From Actinomycetospora lutea (GTDB taxonomy: Bacteria; Actinomycetota; Actinomycetes; Mycobacteriales; Pseudonocardiaceae): a DNA stretch of 37,168 nucleotides. Shown here one piece after another: positions 1 through 6,195 of this stretch. Numbering within the stretch: the stretch's first letter is position 1; each line of letters starts with the position of its first letter. The notes below the pieces were generated by a model. The model ran no database searches and was not told where the DNA came from. It saw only the letters and a list, made by a program, of their open reading frames with translations. Made by a program: the position numbers and the translations under genes. Location of the stretch: NCBI RefSeq assembly GCF_028737205.1, contig NZ_JAQZAL010000045.1, positions 1 through 37,168 on the forward strand, read 5' to 3'.

Positions 1-358
1 ACTGCGACGCGTCGCCGCGGACGCGCACCGTCCCCGACATCATGTTCTCGGCGACGCCGGTGCCGGCGTTGCCGTGGACGGTGACGGTGCCGCCGTCGTT
101 CATCCCCGCGCAGTAGTAGCCGGCGTGGCCGTGGACCTCGACGACGATGTCGGCGTCGATGCCGGCCGCGATCGCGTGGGCGCCGGCGGGGTTCGCCACC
201 GCGTACGACTTCGCCGTCGGCCGGTGCAGCTCGGCGTTGAGGGCGCGGACGCCGCCGGTCCCGGCCAGGTCGAAGGTGACGGTCTCCGTCTCGATGGGTC
301 CAGCTCCCCTATCGGCGTGCTCCCCTTGATGCTTCGCGTCCCTGACTACCGCGTCCAT
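1..358 (-). CDS. GXGXG-domain protein, GlxC/MgsB-like (partial, C-terminus off the left edge)
   Basis: The first 119 residues are visible. After a roughly 20-residue leader comes TVTFDLAGTGGVRALNAELH, then glycine-rich repeats of the right-handed beta-helix type (VVEVHGHAGYYCAGMNDGG, TVTVHGNAG, MMSGTVRVRGDA). This is the GXGXG domain that forms the C-terminal part of large-subunit glutamate synthase and is a stand-alone subunit in GlxC and in MgsB of N-methylglutamate synthase. I chose ATG at 358 because it has a strong ribosome site (GGAAAGG, 7 nt spacer) and is in frame with the conserved core. It overlaps the end of the upstream amidotransferase gene by 13 bp, so the two are translationally coupled. 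The expected third gene, an FMN glutamate-synthase domain, would lie left of the window. The substrate cannot be read from this fragment. Confidence 0.8.
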   Translation of the reverse strand, partial: MDAVVRDAKHQGEHADRGAGPIETETVTFDLAGTGGVRALNAELHRPTAKSYAVANPAGAHAIAAGIDADIVVEVHGHAGYYCAGMNDGGTVTVHGNAGTGVAENMMSGTVRVRGDASQ

Positions 359-1239
359 GCGTAGACCTTTCCGGGCTCGGGCTCGTAGAGGCGGGCGGAC
401 TCGATGCCGGGCAGGGGCGCCAGCGCGCGGAACTCCGAGGCCATCGCCACCCACGCGTCCGTCTCGGCGATCACCGCGGGCTTGCAGGCGATCGGGTCGC
501 GCACCACGGCGAAGCCCTCGGCGCTGGTCACCAGCAGGGTGTAGAAGCCGTCGAAGGTCTCGCGCAGCGCGAGCAGGGCCTTCTCGAGGTCCTCGCCCTG
601 CGCCAGCCGCGAGGCGACGAAGCGGGCGCCGACCTCGGAGTCGTTCGCCGAGTCGAACGTGACGCCCTCGCGCACGAGGTCGCGGCGGACCGTGGCGTGG
701 TTGGAGAACGAGCCGTTGTGCACCAGGCATTGGTCGGGGCCCACCGAGAACGGGTGGCAGCCCTCCGGGGTCACGGCCGACTCGGTCGCCATGCGGGTGT
801 GGGCGAGGCCCTGCCAGCCCTGCGCGCCCGCGAGGTCGTAGGTCCCGGCGAGGTCGCGGGGGTGCCCGGTGCCCTTGTAGACGGCGAGGTCGCGGCCCGC
901 GCCGATCACCGTCGCGGCCGGGAAGGCCGCGCGCACGGCGGCGACCAGCTCGTCGACGCCGGTCGGCGCGGCGACGAGGGTGGTGTCGCCGGCCGGGGTG
1001 ACCAGCGGGTCGAGGTCGGCGAGGGCGTCCTTCAGTGCCTCCGGCGTGGCGCCGGACGGGAGCAGCAGCACCGAGACGGCGGCGTGGCCCTCGGGGCAGC
1101 GGCGGGTGTCGCCGTAGACGGCGACCCCGGCGGAGTCGGGGCCGCGCTCGACGACGCCGCACAGCATCGACTCCAGGAGCTGCCCGAGCTGCGGGTACAG
1201 CTCGGGGTCACGCAGGTGGAGTCCGACGATCCCGCACAC
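346..1239 (-). CDS. Class II glutamine amidotransferase, GlxB/MgsA-like
   Basis: A 297-aa protein starting VCGIVGLHLRDPEL, so removal of the initiator leaves the N-terminal Cys nucleophile of Ntn-type (GATase_2) amidotransferases. Further family marks are ERGPDSAGVAVYGD, GLAHTRMATESAVTPEGCHPFS and CLVHNGSFSNHATVRRDL. It should hydrolyse glutamine and pass ammonia to the glutamate-synthase-like partner subunits encoded downstream. The GTG start at 1239 is preceded by AGGAGA with good spacing. An upstream in-frame extension exists but reads as low-complexity Pro/Arg sequence and runs through the operator region, so I reject it. The family occurs in GlxBCD sets and in MgsABC N-methylglutamate synthase; the sequence here does not decide between them. 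Two operator-like palindromic sites lie 55-125 bp upstream. Confidence 0.87.
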   Translation of the reverse strand: MCGIVGLHLRDPELYPQLGQLLESMLCGVVERGPDSAGVAVYGDTRRCPEGHAAVSVLLLPSGATPEALKDALADLDPLVTPAGDTTLVAAPTGVDELVAAVRAAFPAATVIGAGRDLAVYKGTGHPRDLAGTYDLAGAQGWQGLAHTRMATESAVTPEGCHPFSVGPDQCLVHNGSFSNHATVRRDLVREGVTFDSANDSEVGARFVASRLAQGEDLEKALLALRETFDGFYTLLVTSAEGFAVVRDPIACKPAVIAETDAWVAMASEFRALAPLPGIESARLYEPEPGKVYAWTR

Positions 1240-1293
1240 GGGCGGTCTCCTCTCTCTCGTCCGGGTCTCTTCGTCTCTTGTCGGGAAAAATAG

Positions 1294-1308
1294 TCTCTCT
1301 TCAGGAGA
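1294..1308. promoter_or_regulatory. Second, degenerate operator-like site upstream of glxB-like gene
   Basis: The 15-mer TCTCTCTTCAGGAGA matches the core of the palindrome at 1343-1363 at 11 of 15 positions, with an intact right arm (CAGGAGA). The two centres (1301 and 1353) are 52 bp apart, about five helical turns, which suits cooperative binding of one dimeric regulator. It lies close to the amidotransferase start and is followed on the minus strand by an A/T-rich stretch (ACTATTTTTC) that could be part of the promoter. Confidence 0.45.
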
Positions 1309-1342
1309 TCGACCAGACGGTCCCTGCTCCTGTGATGAACTT

Positions 1343-1363
1343 GTGTCTCCTGACAGGAGACAC
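1343..1363. promoter_or_regulatory. Perfect 21-bp palindrome (operator candidate)
   Basis: Arms GTGTCTCCTG and CAGGAGACAC flank a single central A at 1353, a perfect inverted repeat. It sits between the leftward amidotransferase operon and the rightward AraC-type gene. A short perfect dyad of this size is typical of GntR-, TetR- or XRE-type repressors rather than of AraC proteins, which usually bind direct repeats. No such repressor gene lies next to it in the window. Confidence 0.6.
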
Positions 1364-1480
1364 GGTCGCACGATGGGCGGCCTCCCCGGCGCGTGACGGC
1401 CGTGTTGTTCCTCCGCGTGCTGCTCAGCTGGTCGAGATGGCGTCGGTCGCGGGCCAGGATGAGGGCCGGAGGTGGTCGGC

Positions 1481-2380
1481 GTGGGCGTCTGGGACATCGC
1501 GGAGTTGCCGGCCCGCGAGCAGTTCGGCTACTGGCGCGAGGTCATCTGCGAGGCCTTCGTCCCGCTGACGCCGCACCGGACCGTGGACACCGTGGACACC
1601 GAGGGCTTCGCGGCGACCGTGGAGACCCGGCCGCTGGCCGGACTGAACCGGGCGCGGATCGCGGCCCAGGCCCAGCGCACCGACCACGGCCCGCGGGAGG
1701 TCGCCCGGACCGCAGGGGAGTACTTCTTCGTCAACCTGCAGCTCGCCGGCCGGTGTGCGACCACCGTCGGCGACCGGACCGCGGTCGTGCGCCCCGGCGA
1801 GTTCGTCGTCGTCGACACCACCGAGCCGTACTTCTTCCGCTTCGACCGGGCGTGGCGCATGGTGTCGTTCCGCGTCCCGCGCGGTGCCCTCGGCGGGCGC
1901 CCGGAGCTGGGGCGGCCCGTCGCCTCCACCGGAGCCGGGGCCGCGGTGACCGCCCTGATGGCGGCGCTCTGGACCGTCGATGCAGACGCGCCCGGGGCGG
2001 CGGCGCTCGCCGACTCGTTCGCCGCGGCCGTGACCGGGGCGACGGCCCCGGACGGCGGTCGCGGCGGCGTCACCCGCGAGGCGGTCCTCGCGTACGTCGA
2101 CCGCCACCTCGGCGACCGCGACCTGACCGTCCACGGCGTGTGCCGGCGGTTCGCGATCTCGCCGCGGACGCTGCACAACCTCTTCGCCGGCGCCGACGAG
2201 TCGTTCGCGGCCGCGGTGCGCCGCCGGCGCCTCGAGCGCTGCGCGTCCGTGCTGGCCGACCCGGCCACGACCGTGACGGTGACCGCCGTGGCCGCCGCCC
2301 ACGGCTTCGACGACCCGACCTCGTTCAGCCGGGCCTTCCGCCGGCGGTTCGGGGTCTCGCCGCGGGAGATGCGCGCCTGA
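1481..2380 (+). CDS. AraC-family transcriptional regulator
   Basis: About 299 aa. The N-terminal two thirds resemble the AraC-binding-like (cupin-type) sensor domain found in NitR/AlkR-like regulators (EQFGYWREVICEAFVPL near the start; GEYFFVNLQLAGRCATTVGD in the middle). The C-terminal about 100 residues form the double helix-turn-helix: LTVHGVCRRFAISPRTLHNLF, then VTAVAAAHGFDDPTSFSRAF and RRRFGVSPREMR. I start at GTG 1481, 8 nt after GGAGG; GTG 1472 overlaps that ribosome site and is less likely. A strong hairpin follows the stop and an acyl-CoA dehydrogenase gene lies 101 bp downstream on the same strand, so that gene is a plausible target. The inducer is unknown. Confidence 0.85.
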   Translation: MGVWDIAELPAREQFGYWREVICEAFVPLTPHRTVDTVDTEGFAATVETRPLAGLNRARIAAQAQRTDHGPREVARTAGEYFFVNLQLAGRCATTVGDRTAVVRPGEFVVVDTTEPYFFRFDRAWRMVSFRVPRGALGGRPELGRPVASTGAGAAVTALMAALWTVDADAPGAAALADSFAAAVTGATAPDGGRGGVTREAVLAYVDRHLGDRDLTVHGVCRRFAISPRTLHNLFAGADESFAAAVRRRRLERCASVLADPATTVTVTAVAAAHGFDDPTSFSRAFRRRFGVSPREMRA

Positions 2381-2386
2381 GCTCGC

Positions 2387-2416
2387 CGTGCACGAACGGC
2401 ACGGCCGTGGTGCACG
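2387..2416 (+). terminator. Hairpin after the AraC-type gene
   Basis: Seven-base arms CGTGCAC and GTGCACG enclose a second stem (CGGC/GCCG), starting 6 bp after the stop codon. There is no T-run, as is common for actinobacterial terminators. It may insulate the regulator from the acyl-CoA dehydrogenase gene or only attenuate transcription into it. Confidence 0.45.
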
Positions 2417-2481
2417 CAGGGCCGAGACGGGTGCCGGCGGAGCGGCCAGGCTCGACACAACCCGGATTCGGAGGAGTCGTC

Positions 2482-3717
2482 GTGGCCGTGTCGTTCCTGC
2501 TGAGCCCCGAGCAAGAGCAGCTCAAGGCCGCCGCGCGCGGCTTCGCCGAGGAGCACCTGCGCGATCTCGCCGCGGCGGTGCGCGCCGAGCCCGACCCGCT
2601 GACCCGCGCCCTGCTCGCCAGGCCGGTGTTCGAGAAGGCCGTCGGGCAGGGCTTCCTCAAGGGCCTCATCCCGGCCCCGGTCGGCGGGGCCGCGTCGAGC
2701 GGGGTGGATGCGGCGATCTTCATCGAGGAGTGGGCGGCGAAGAGCCCCGACTTCGTCATCTCCCTGGCCGGTCCGCTCATCGCTCTCGCGCCGGTCTACG
2801 AGGCCGGCACGCCCGAGCAGGTGGGGCGCTTCGTGGCGCCGTTCCTCGCGGACGCCGGTGCGCCCCTGGCCGCCATGGCCTACAGCGAGCCCGAGGGCAG
2901 CGCCAACTTCGACGCCGAGCCGCCGGCGGCCGGGACCCGGACCACGGCCGTCCCGGACGGCGACCACTACGTCATCAACGGGCGGAAGGCGTGGGCGTCG
3001 CACCTGTCGGGGTGGGACGGCGACGGCCCGGATCTGATGACGATCGTGTGCCGCGCCCCGGGCGGCATCTCGCTGGTCGTCGCGGAGCGGGAGCACCTCG
3101 CCGGGCACATCGAGGTCGAGGAGCACTACGACCTGCCCGGCCTGCGCAGCTGCCTGACCTCGCGGGTGCGGCTGCGCGACGTCCGGGTGCCGCGGGCGAA
3201 CCTGCTGGGCGCCGAGGGCCAGGGGGTCGCGCTCACCCGCAACGCGTTCTTCCCGAGCGGGGCGTCGATCGGCATCTTCGCCGTCGCCGCGATGCGCGAG
3301 GCGTTCGACGTCGCTCTCCGGTTCGCGACCACCGAGACCCGGGGCGGCCCGGTGCCGATCATCGAGCACCAGGCGGTGTCCGACGTCCTCGCCGACGCCA
3401 AGGGCCGGATCGAAGCGGTGCGCCTGCTCACCTGGCGGGCGCTCGACGCCGTGATCGCCCAGCACCCGTCGGCCCCGGAGCTCGCGCTGCACGCCAAGGT
3501 CCTCGGGTCCGAGACCGGCGTCGACGTCGTCAACGAGCTCGTGAAGCTCGTCGGGGTCTCGGCCTACGACACGGGGTTCCCGATCCTCGGGTACCTGCAC
3601 GAGGCGCTCGCCTACCCCGTGATCGAGGGCAGCAACATCGGCGTGCGTCGCCGCCAGCTCCAGGACCTGTTCCGGACGCCCGGCTACGACCCGCTGGCGG
3701 CGTCCGGGATGCGGTGA
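2482..3717 (+). CDS. Acyl-CoA dehydrogenase family protein
   Basis: A 411-aa flavoprotein of the acyl-CoA dehydrogenase fold, which oxidises an acyl-CoA (or related) substrate at the alpha-beta carbons using FAD. The N-terminal helical domain starts SFLLSPEQEQLKAAARGFAEEHL. The middle beta domain has AMAYSEPEGSAN and YVINGRKAWAS, and the C-terminal helices carry YPVIEGSNIGVRRRQLQDLF. The Glu near residue 382 in the E-G-S motif is at the position of the usual catalytic base. GTG 2482 is preceded by GGAGGAG. Substrate chain length cannot be read from sequence. Nitroalkane-oxidase-like relatives share the fold and cannot be excluded. It probably belongs to the regulon of the AraC-type gene just upstream. 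Confidence 0.85.
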   Translation: MAVSFLLSPEQEQLKAAARGFAEEHLRDLAAAVRAEPDPLTRALLARPVFEKAVGQGFLKGLIPAPVGGAASSGVDAAIFIEEWAAKSPDFVISLAGPLIALAPVYEAGTPEQVGRFVAPFLADAGAPLAAMAYSEPEGSANFDAEPPAAGTRTTAVPDGDHYVINGRKAWASHLSGWDGDGPDLMTIVCRAPGGISLVVAEREHLAGHIEVEEHYDLPGLRSCLTSRVRLRDVRVPRANLLGAEGQGVALTRNAFFPSGASIGIFAVAAMREAFDVALRFATTETRGGPVPIIEHQAVSDVLADAKGRIEAVRLLTWRALDAVIAQHPSAPELALHAKVLGSETGVDVVNELVKLVGVSAYDTGFPILGYLHEALAYPVIEGSNIGVRRRQLQDLFRTPGYDPLAASGMR

Positions 3718-4733
3718 CCTACACGGGCAGCACCCGTGAATGATCCGTGACGTTTGTCCGGTTCGATCTTAGGGCAGCCTGCCTGATACGCGCGCACCAC
3801 GTCGTCGAAGGACGCGTCGGCGGTCAGGCCGAGGGCGTGCGCGCGGGGGGTCTCGAAGCGCGGGGGCCAGCTGCCGACGATGGCGACGACGGCCGGGTCC
3901 TCGACCCAGTCGACGAGGTCGCTGGTGCCGGCCCCGGCGACGCGGTCGAGGGCCGCGGTCATCTCGCGGGGGGTCGTGGTGAGCGCCGGCAGGTTCATCG
4001 CCGTGCGGCTGCCCCAGGTCGCGTCGTCGACCTCGGCGGCGCGCAGGATGCCGTCGAGGGTGCGGTCGGGGCTCGACAGCGCGACGGGCATGTCCGGCGG
4101 CGCCGGGCACACCGCACGCTCGCCGGCCAGCGGCTCGCGGATGATCCCGGACAGGAAGCTCGAGGCGGCCGCGTTGGGACGCCCGGGGCGCACGGACACC
4201 GTCATCAGCCGCACCGAGCGCCCCCGCACGAAGCCCTTGCGGGTGTAGTCGGCGACGAGCTGCTCGCCGATGAACTTCTGGATGCCGTAGCTCGACTGCG
4301 GGCGGGGGAGGGTGTCGTCGTCGACCGTGCCGACGGGGCCGATCGCCGGGTCGCTGCCGAACACCGCGAGCGAGCTGGTGAACACGAGCACCGGGGGCAC
4401 CGCGTGGCCCCGGGCGTACTCGAGGACGGCGCGGGTGCCGTCGAGGTTGGTGTGCATGCCGGCGTCGAAGTCGGCCTCGGCCGCGCCGCTGACGACGCCC
4501 GCGAGGTGGAAGACCGCGTCGGCCTCGTCGCCGAGGGTGCGGCTGAGCTCGCCCGCGAGGTGCTCGACGCGGGGGTCGGCGGCGACGTCGGCGGCGGGGG
4601 CGACCAGGTCGACCACGACGAGCCTGCTGACGTCGGCGGGTGCCGCGCCCCCGAGGCCCACCGGGCCGGCGAGCAGGCGGCGGCACAGCAGCGTCCCGAG
4701 GAACCCGGCGCCGCCGGTGACGATCACGCGCAC
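3684..4733 (-). CDS. denD: NAD-dependent epimerase/dehydratase family, D-erythronate dehydrogenase (DenD)-like
   Basis: A 349-aa extended SDR protein starting MRVIVTGGAGFLGTLLCRRLL, with the Rossmann motif GGAGFLG and the catalytic pair in SSYGIQKFIGEQL (YxxxK). Other family marks are HLAGVVSGAAEADFDAG and GRSVRLMTVSVRPGRPNAAASSF. DenD relatives oxidise D-erythronate to 2-oxo-tetronate, the substrate of the kinase encoded upstream. GTG 4733 has GGAGG 7 nt before it and overlaps the kinase gene's end. The last roughly 30 residues (after VRAYQAGCPKIEP) look unlike the family and run antisense through the 3' end of the acyl-CoA dehydrogenase gene, possibly a lost stop codon. The substrate is inferred from neighbour and family. 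Confidence 0.78.
   Translation of the reverse strand: MRVIVTGGAGFLGTLLCRRLLAGPVGLGGAAPADVSRLVVVDLVAPAADVAADPRVEHLAGELSRTLGDEADAVFHLAGVVSGAAEADFDAGMHTNLDGTRAVLEYARGHAVPPVLVFTSSLAVFGSDPAIGPVGTVDDDTLPRPQSSYGIQKFIGEQLVADYTRKGFVRGRSVRLMTVSVRPGRPNAAASSFLSGIIREPLAGERAVCPAPPDMPVALSSPDRTLDGILRAAEVDDATWGSRTAMNLPALTTTPREMTAALDRVAGAGTSDLVDWVEDPAVVAIVGSWPPRFETPRAHALGLTADASFDDVVRAYQAGCPKIEPDKRHGSFTGAARVGHRIPDAASGS
3722..3738. terminator. Short hairpin between convergent genes
   Basis: CACGGG and CCCGTG arms with a 5-nt loop (CAGCA) lie 4 bp after the acyl-CoA dehydrogenase stop. No T-run follows. It could end plus-strand transcription; on the minus strand it falls inside the C-terminal extension of the DenD-like gene. 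Confidence 0.35.
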
Positions 4734-6100
4734 GCGGCGGCCTCCAGGCGGTCGACGACGTCGGCCAGGGCGTCGTCGCCGCCGACGTTCCCGGCGAACA
4801 CCACGAGCGGCGGCCCGCTCGTCGGTGCCCAGAGCGACACGATGCCCGGGAGCAGCGAGCCGCGCACCCACGCGCGGTCCGCGCGCAGCGACACGGTCGC
4901 GACGTCGGAGGACGTGATGCCGCCCTTGGCGAGCACCCAGGCGGGCGGGTGCGCGGCCACCGCCCGCGCCGTGACGGCGGTGAGCGCGGCGCTGATCCGC
5001 CGGGCGATGTCGAGGCTCTCGGCCTCGTCGCGGCCCGTGACGAGGGTGCGGGAGGTGGCGAGGACGGTGGTGCTCCGGCCCAGCGACGCGGCCAGCTCGT
5101 CCACCGCCCGCTCCAGGTGCGCGTCGCGGGCGGCGTCGTCGAGCACCGTCGGGACGTCGATCTCGACGCGGGCGAGGTCGCGCCGGGCGTCCAGGCGCTC
5201 GAGCTGGCGGCGCGTGCGGCCCACGTGGGAGCCGACGACGACCAGGCCGGGGCCGCGCCCGACGGCGTCGCGCAGCGCGGCGTCCGCGATCGGGGGCTGC
5301 TCGGGCTGGCCGGCGCGGGCGCGGACGAAGGACGGTCCGACGCGGTAGACGAACCGCGCGCCGTCCCGCTCGGCGGCCAGGATCGCGAGGACGGCGGCGC
5401 GCAGGTCGTCGTCGACGACGGTGTCGACGGCGATCACCCGCGCGGCGGGGAGGGTCGGCCTGCCCGCGCGCAGCTGCTCGATCCGCACCTCGGCGACGTC
5501 GGCGGCCGGGACCGCGCCGCCGCTCTTCTCGGCGACCCAGTCGGCGAGCCGCGAGGAGCGGTAGCCGAAGGTCGCGTCCGTGGCGAACTCGCTCTCCGCG
5601 ACCGGGACGAGGTCGGTGCCGTCGGCGCCCTCGCGCAGCCAGTGCACGCCGTCGAGCGTGATCCGCCCGGCGTCGGTGTAGGCGGGCACCAGGACGACGG
5701 CGTCGGGGCTGCCGGCCTCCTGGGCGATGACGTCGGTCTCGAGGGGGAAGTGGCCGCGCAGGGTGGAGTCGCTCCGGCTGGCGAAGATCAGCTCGACGCC
5801 GCGGCGCCGGGCGGCCTCGAGGCAGGTGCGCACCACCTCGCGGTCGCGCGCCGCGGCGTCATCGGGGCCGAGGCTGCGGGTGTTGGTGAGGACGAAGAAC
5901 GCGGGCGTGGCCTGGGCGAGCGCCCACTCGACGTCGTCGGCGGCCCAGCGCGTGAGCACCGGCAGGTCGCGGACCGTCTGCGTGCCGGTGGGGTCGTCGT
6001 CGAGCACCACGACGGTCGGCGTCCCGACCAGCGCCGCGCGCACCTGCTCGGCAGGCACGGCGCGGACCGGTGGCAGCGTCGCGAGCCGTCCGGCACCCAT
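4724..6100 (-). CDS. Four-carbon acid sugar kinase (OtnK/DtnK family)
   Basis: A 458-aa protein of the former DUF1537 family. The N-terminal substrate domain has VVVLDDDPTGTQTVRDLPVL, VLTNTRSLGPDD and the hallmark FASRSDSTLRGHFPLETD. The C-terminal nucleotide domain has WVLAKGGITSSDVAT and FAGNVGGDDALADVVDRL. The family phosphorylates 2-oxo-tetronate or D-threonate in the cytosol for later aldol cleavage. Its stop overlaps the start region of the DenD-like gene (GTGCGCGTGA), so the pair is co-translated. The usual downstream partners (OtnC aldolase, OtnI isomerase, or a PdxA2-type dehydrogenase) are not in this window. ATG 6100 lacks a clear ribosome site, so the true start could lie a few codons further in. 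Confidence 0.85.
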   Translation of the reverse strand: MGAGRLATLPPVRAVPAEQVRAALVGTPTVVVLDDDPTGTQTVRDLPVLTRWAADDVEWALAQATPAFFVLTNTRSLGPDDAAARDREVVRTCLEAARRRGVELIFASRSDSTLRGHFPLETDVIAQEAGSPDAVVLVPAYTDAGRITLDGVHWLREGADGTDLVPVAESEFATDATFGYRSSRLADWVAEKSGGAVPAADVAEVRIEQLRAGRPTLPAARVIAVDTVVDDDLRAAVLAILAAERDGARFVYRVGPSFVRARAGQPEQPPIADAALRDAVGRGPGLVVVGSHVGRTRRQLERLDARRDLARVEIDVPTVLDDAARDAHLERAVDELAASLGRSTTVLATSRTLVTGRDEAESLDIARRISAALTAVTARAVAAHPPAWVLAKGGITSSDVATVSLRADRAWVRGSLLPGIVSLWAPTSGPPLVVFAGNVGGDDALADVVDRLEAAACA

Positions 6101-6195
6101 CGCGCCATGGTCGCAGCTCGTCGGCTCCCCGTCCGTGTCGCCGGAACCCCTCCGGGCGCGGGCTCGACGGGCGGTCGCCGGAGCACACTGGTGGG

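Noticed and set aside
293..295. ATC as a rare start codon for the GXGXG gene, behind AGGGGAG
   Set aside because: ATG at 358 is in the same frame with GGAAAGG at correct spacing and gives coupled overlap with the preceding gene.
74..364. Plus-strand open frames across the left edge
   Set aside because: The minus strand encodes a clear GXGXG-domain protein with a good ribosome site; the plus frames are antisense shadows caused by high GC.
1393..2481. Long plus-strand frame fused to the acyl-CoA dehydrogenase
   Set aside because: The first 360 codons are Arg-rich shadow of the AraC gene; the real product starts at GTG 2482.
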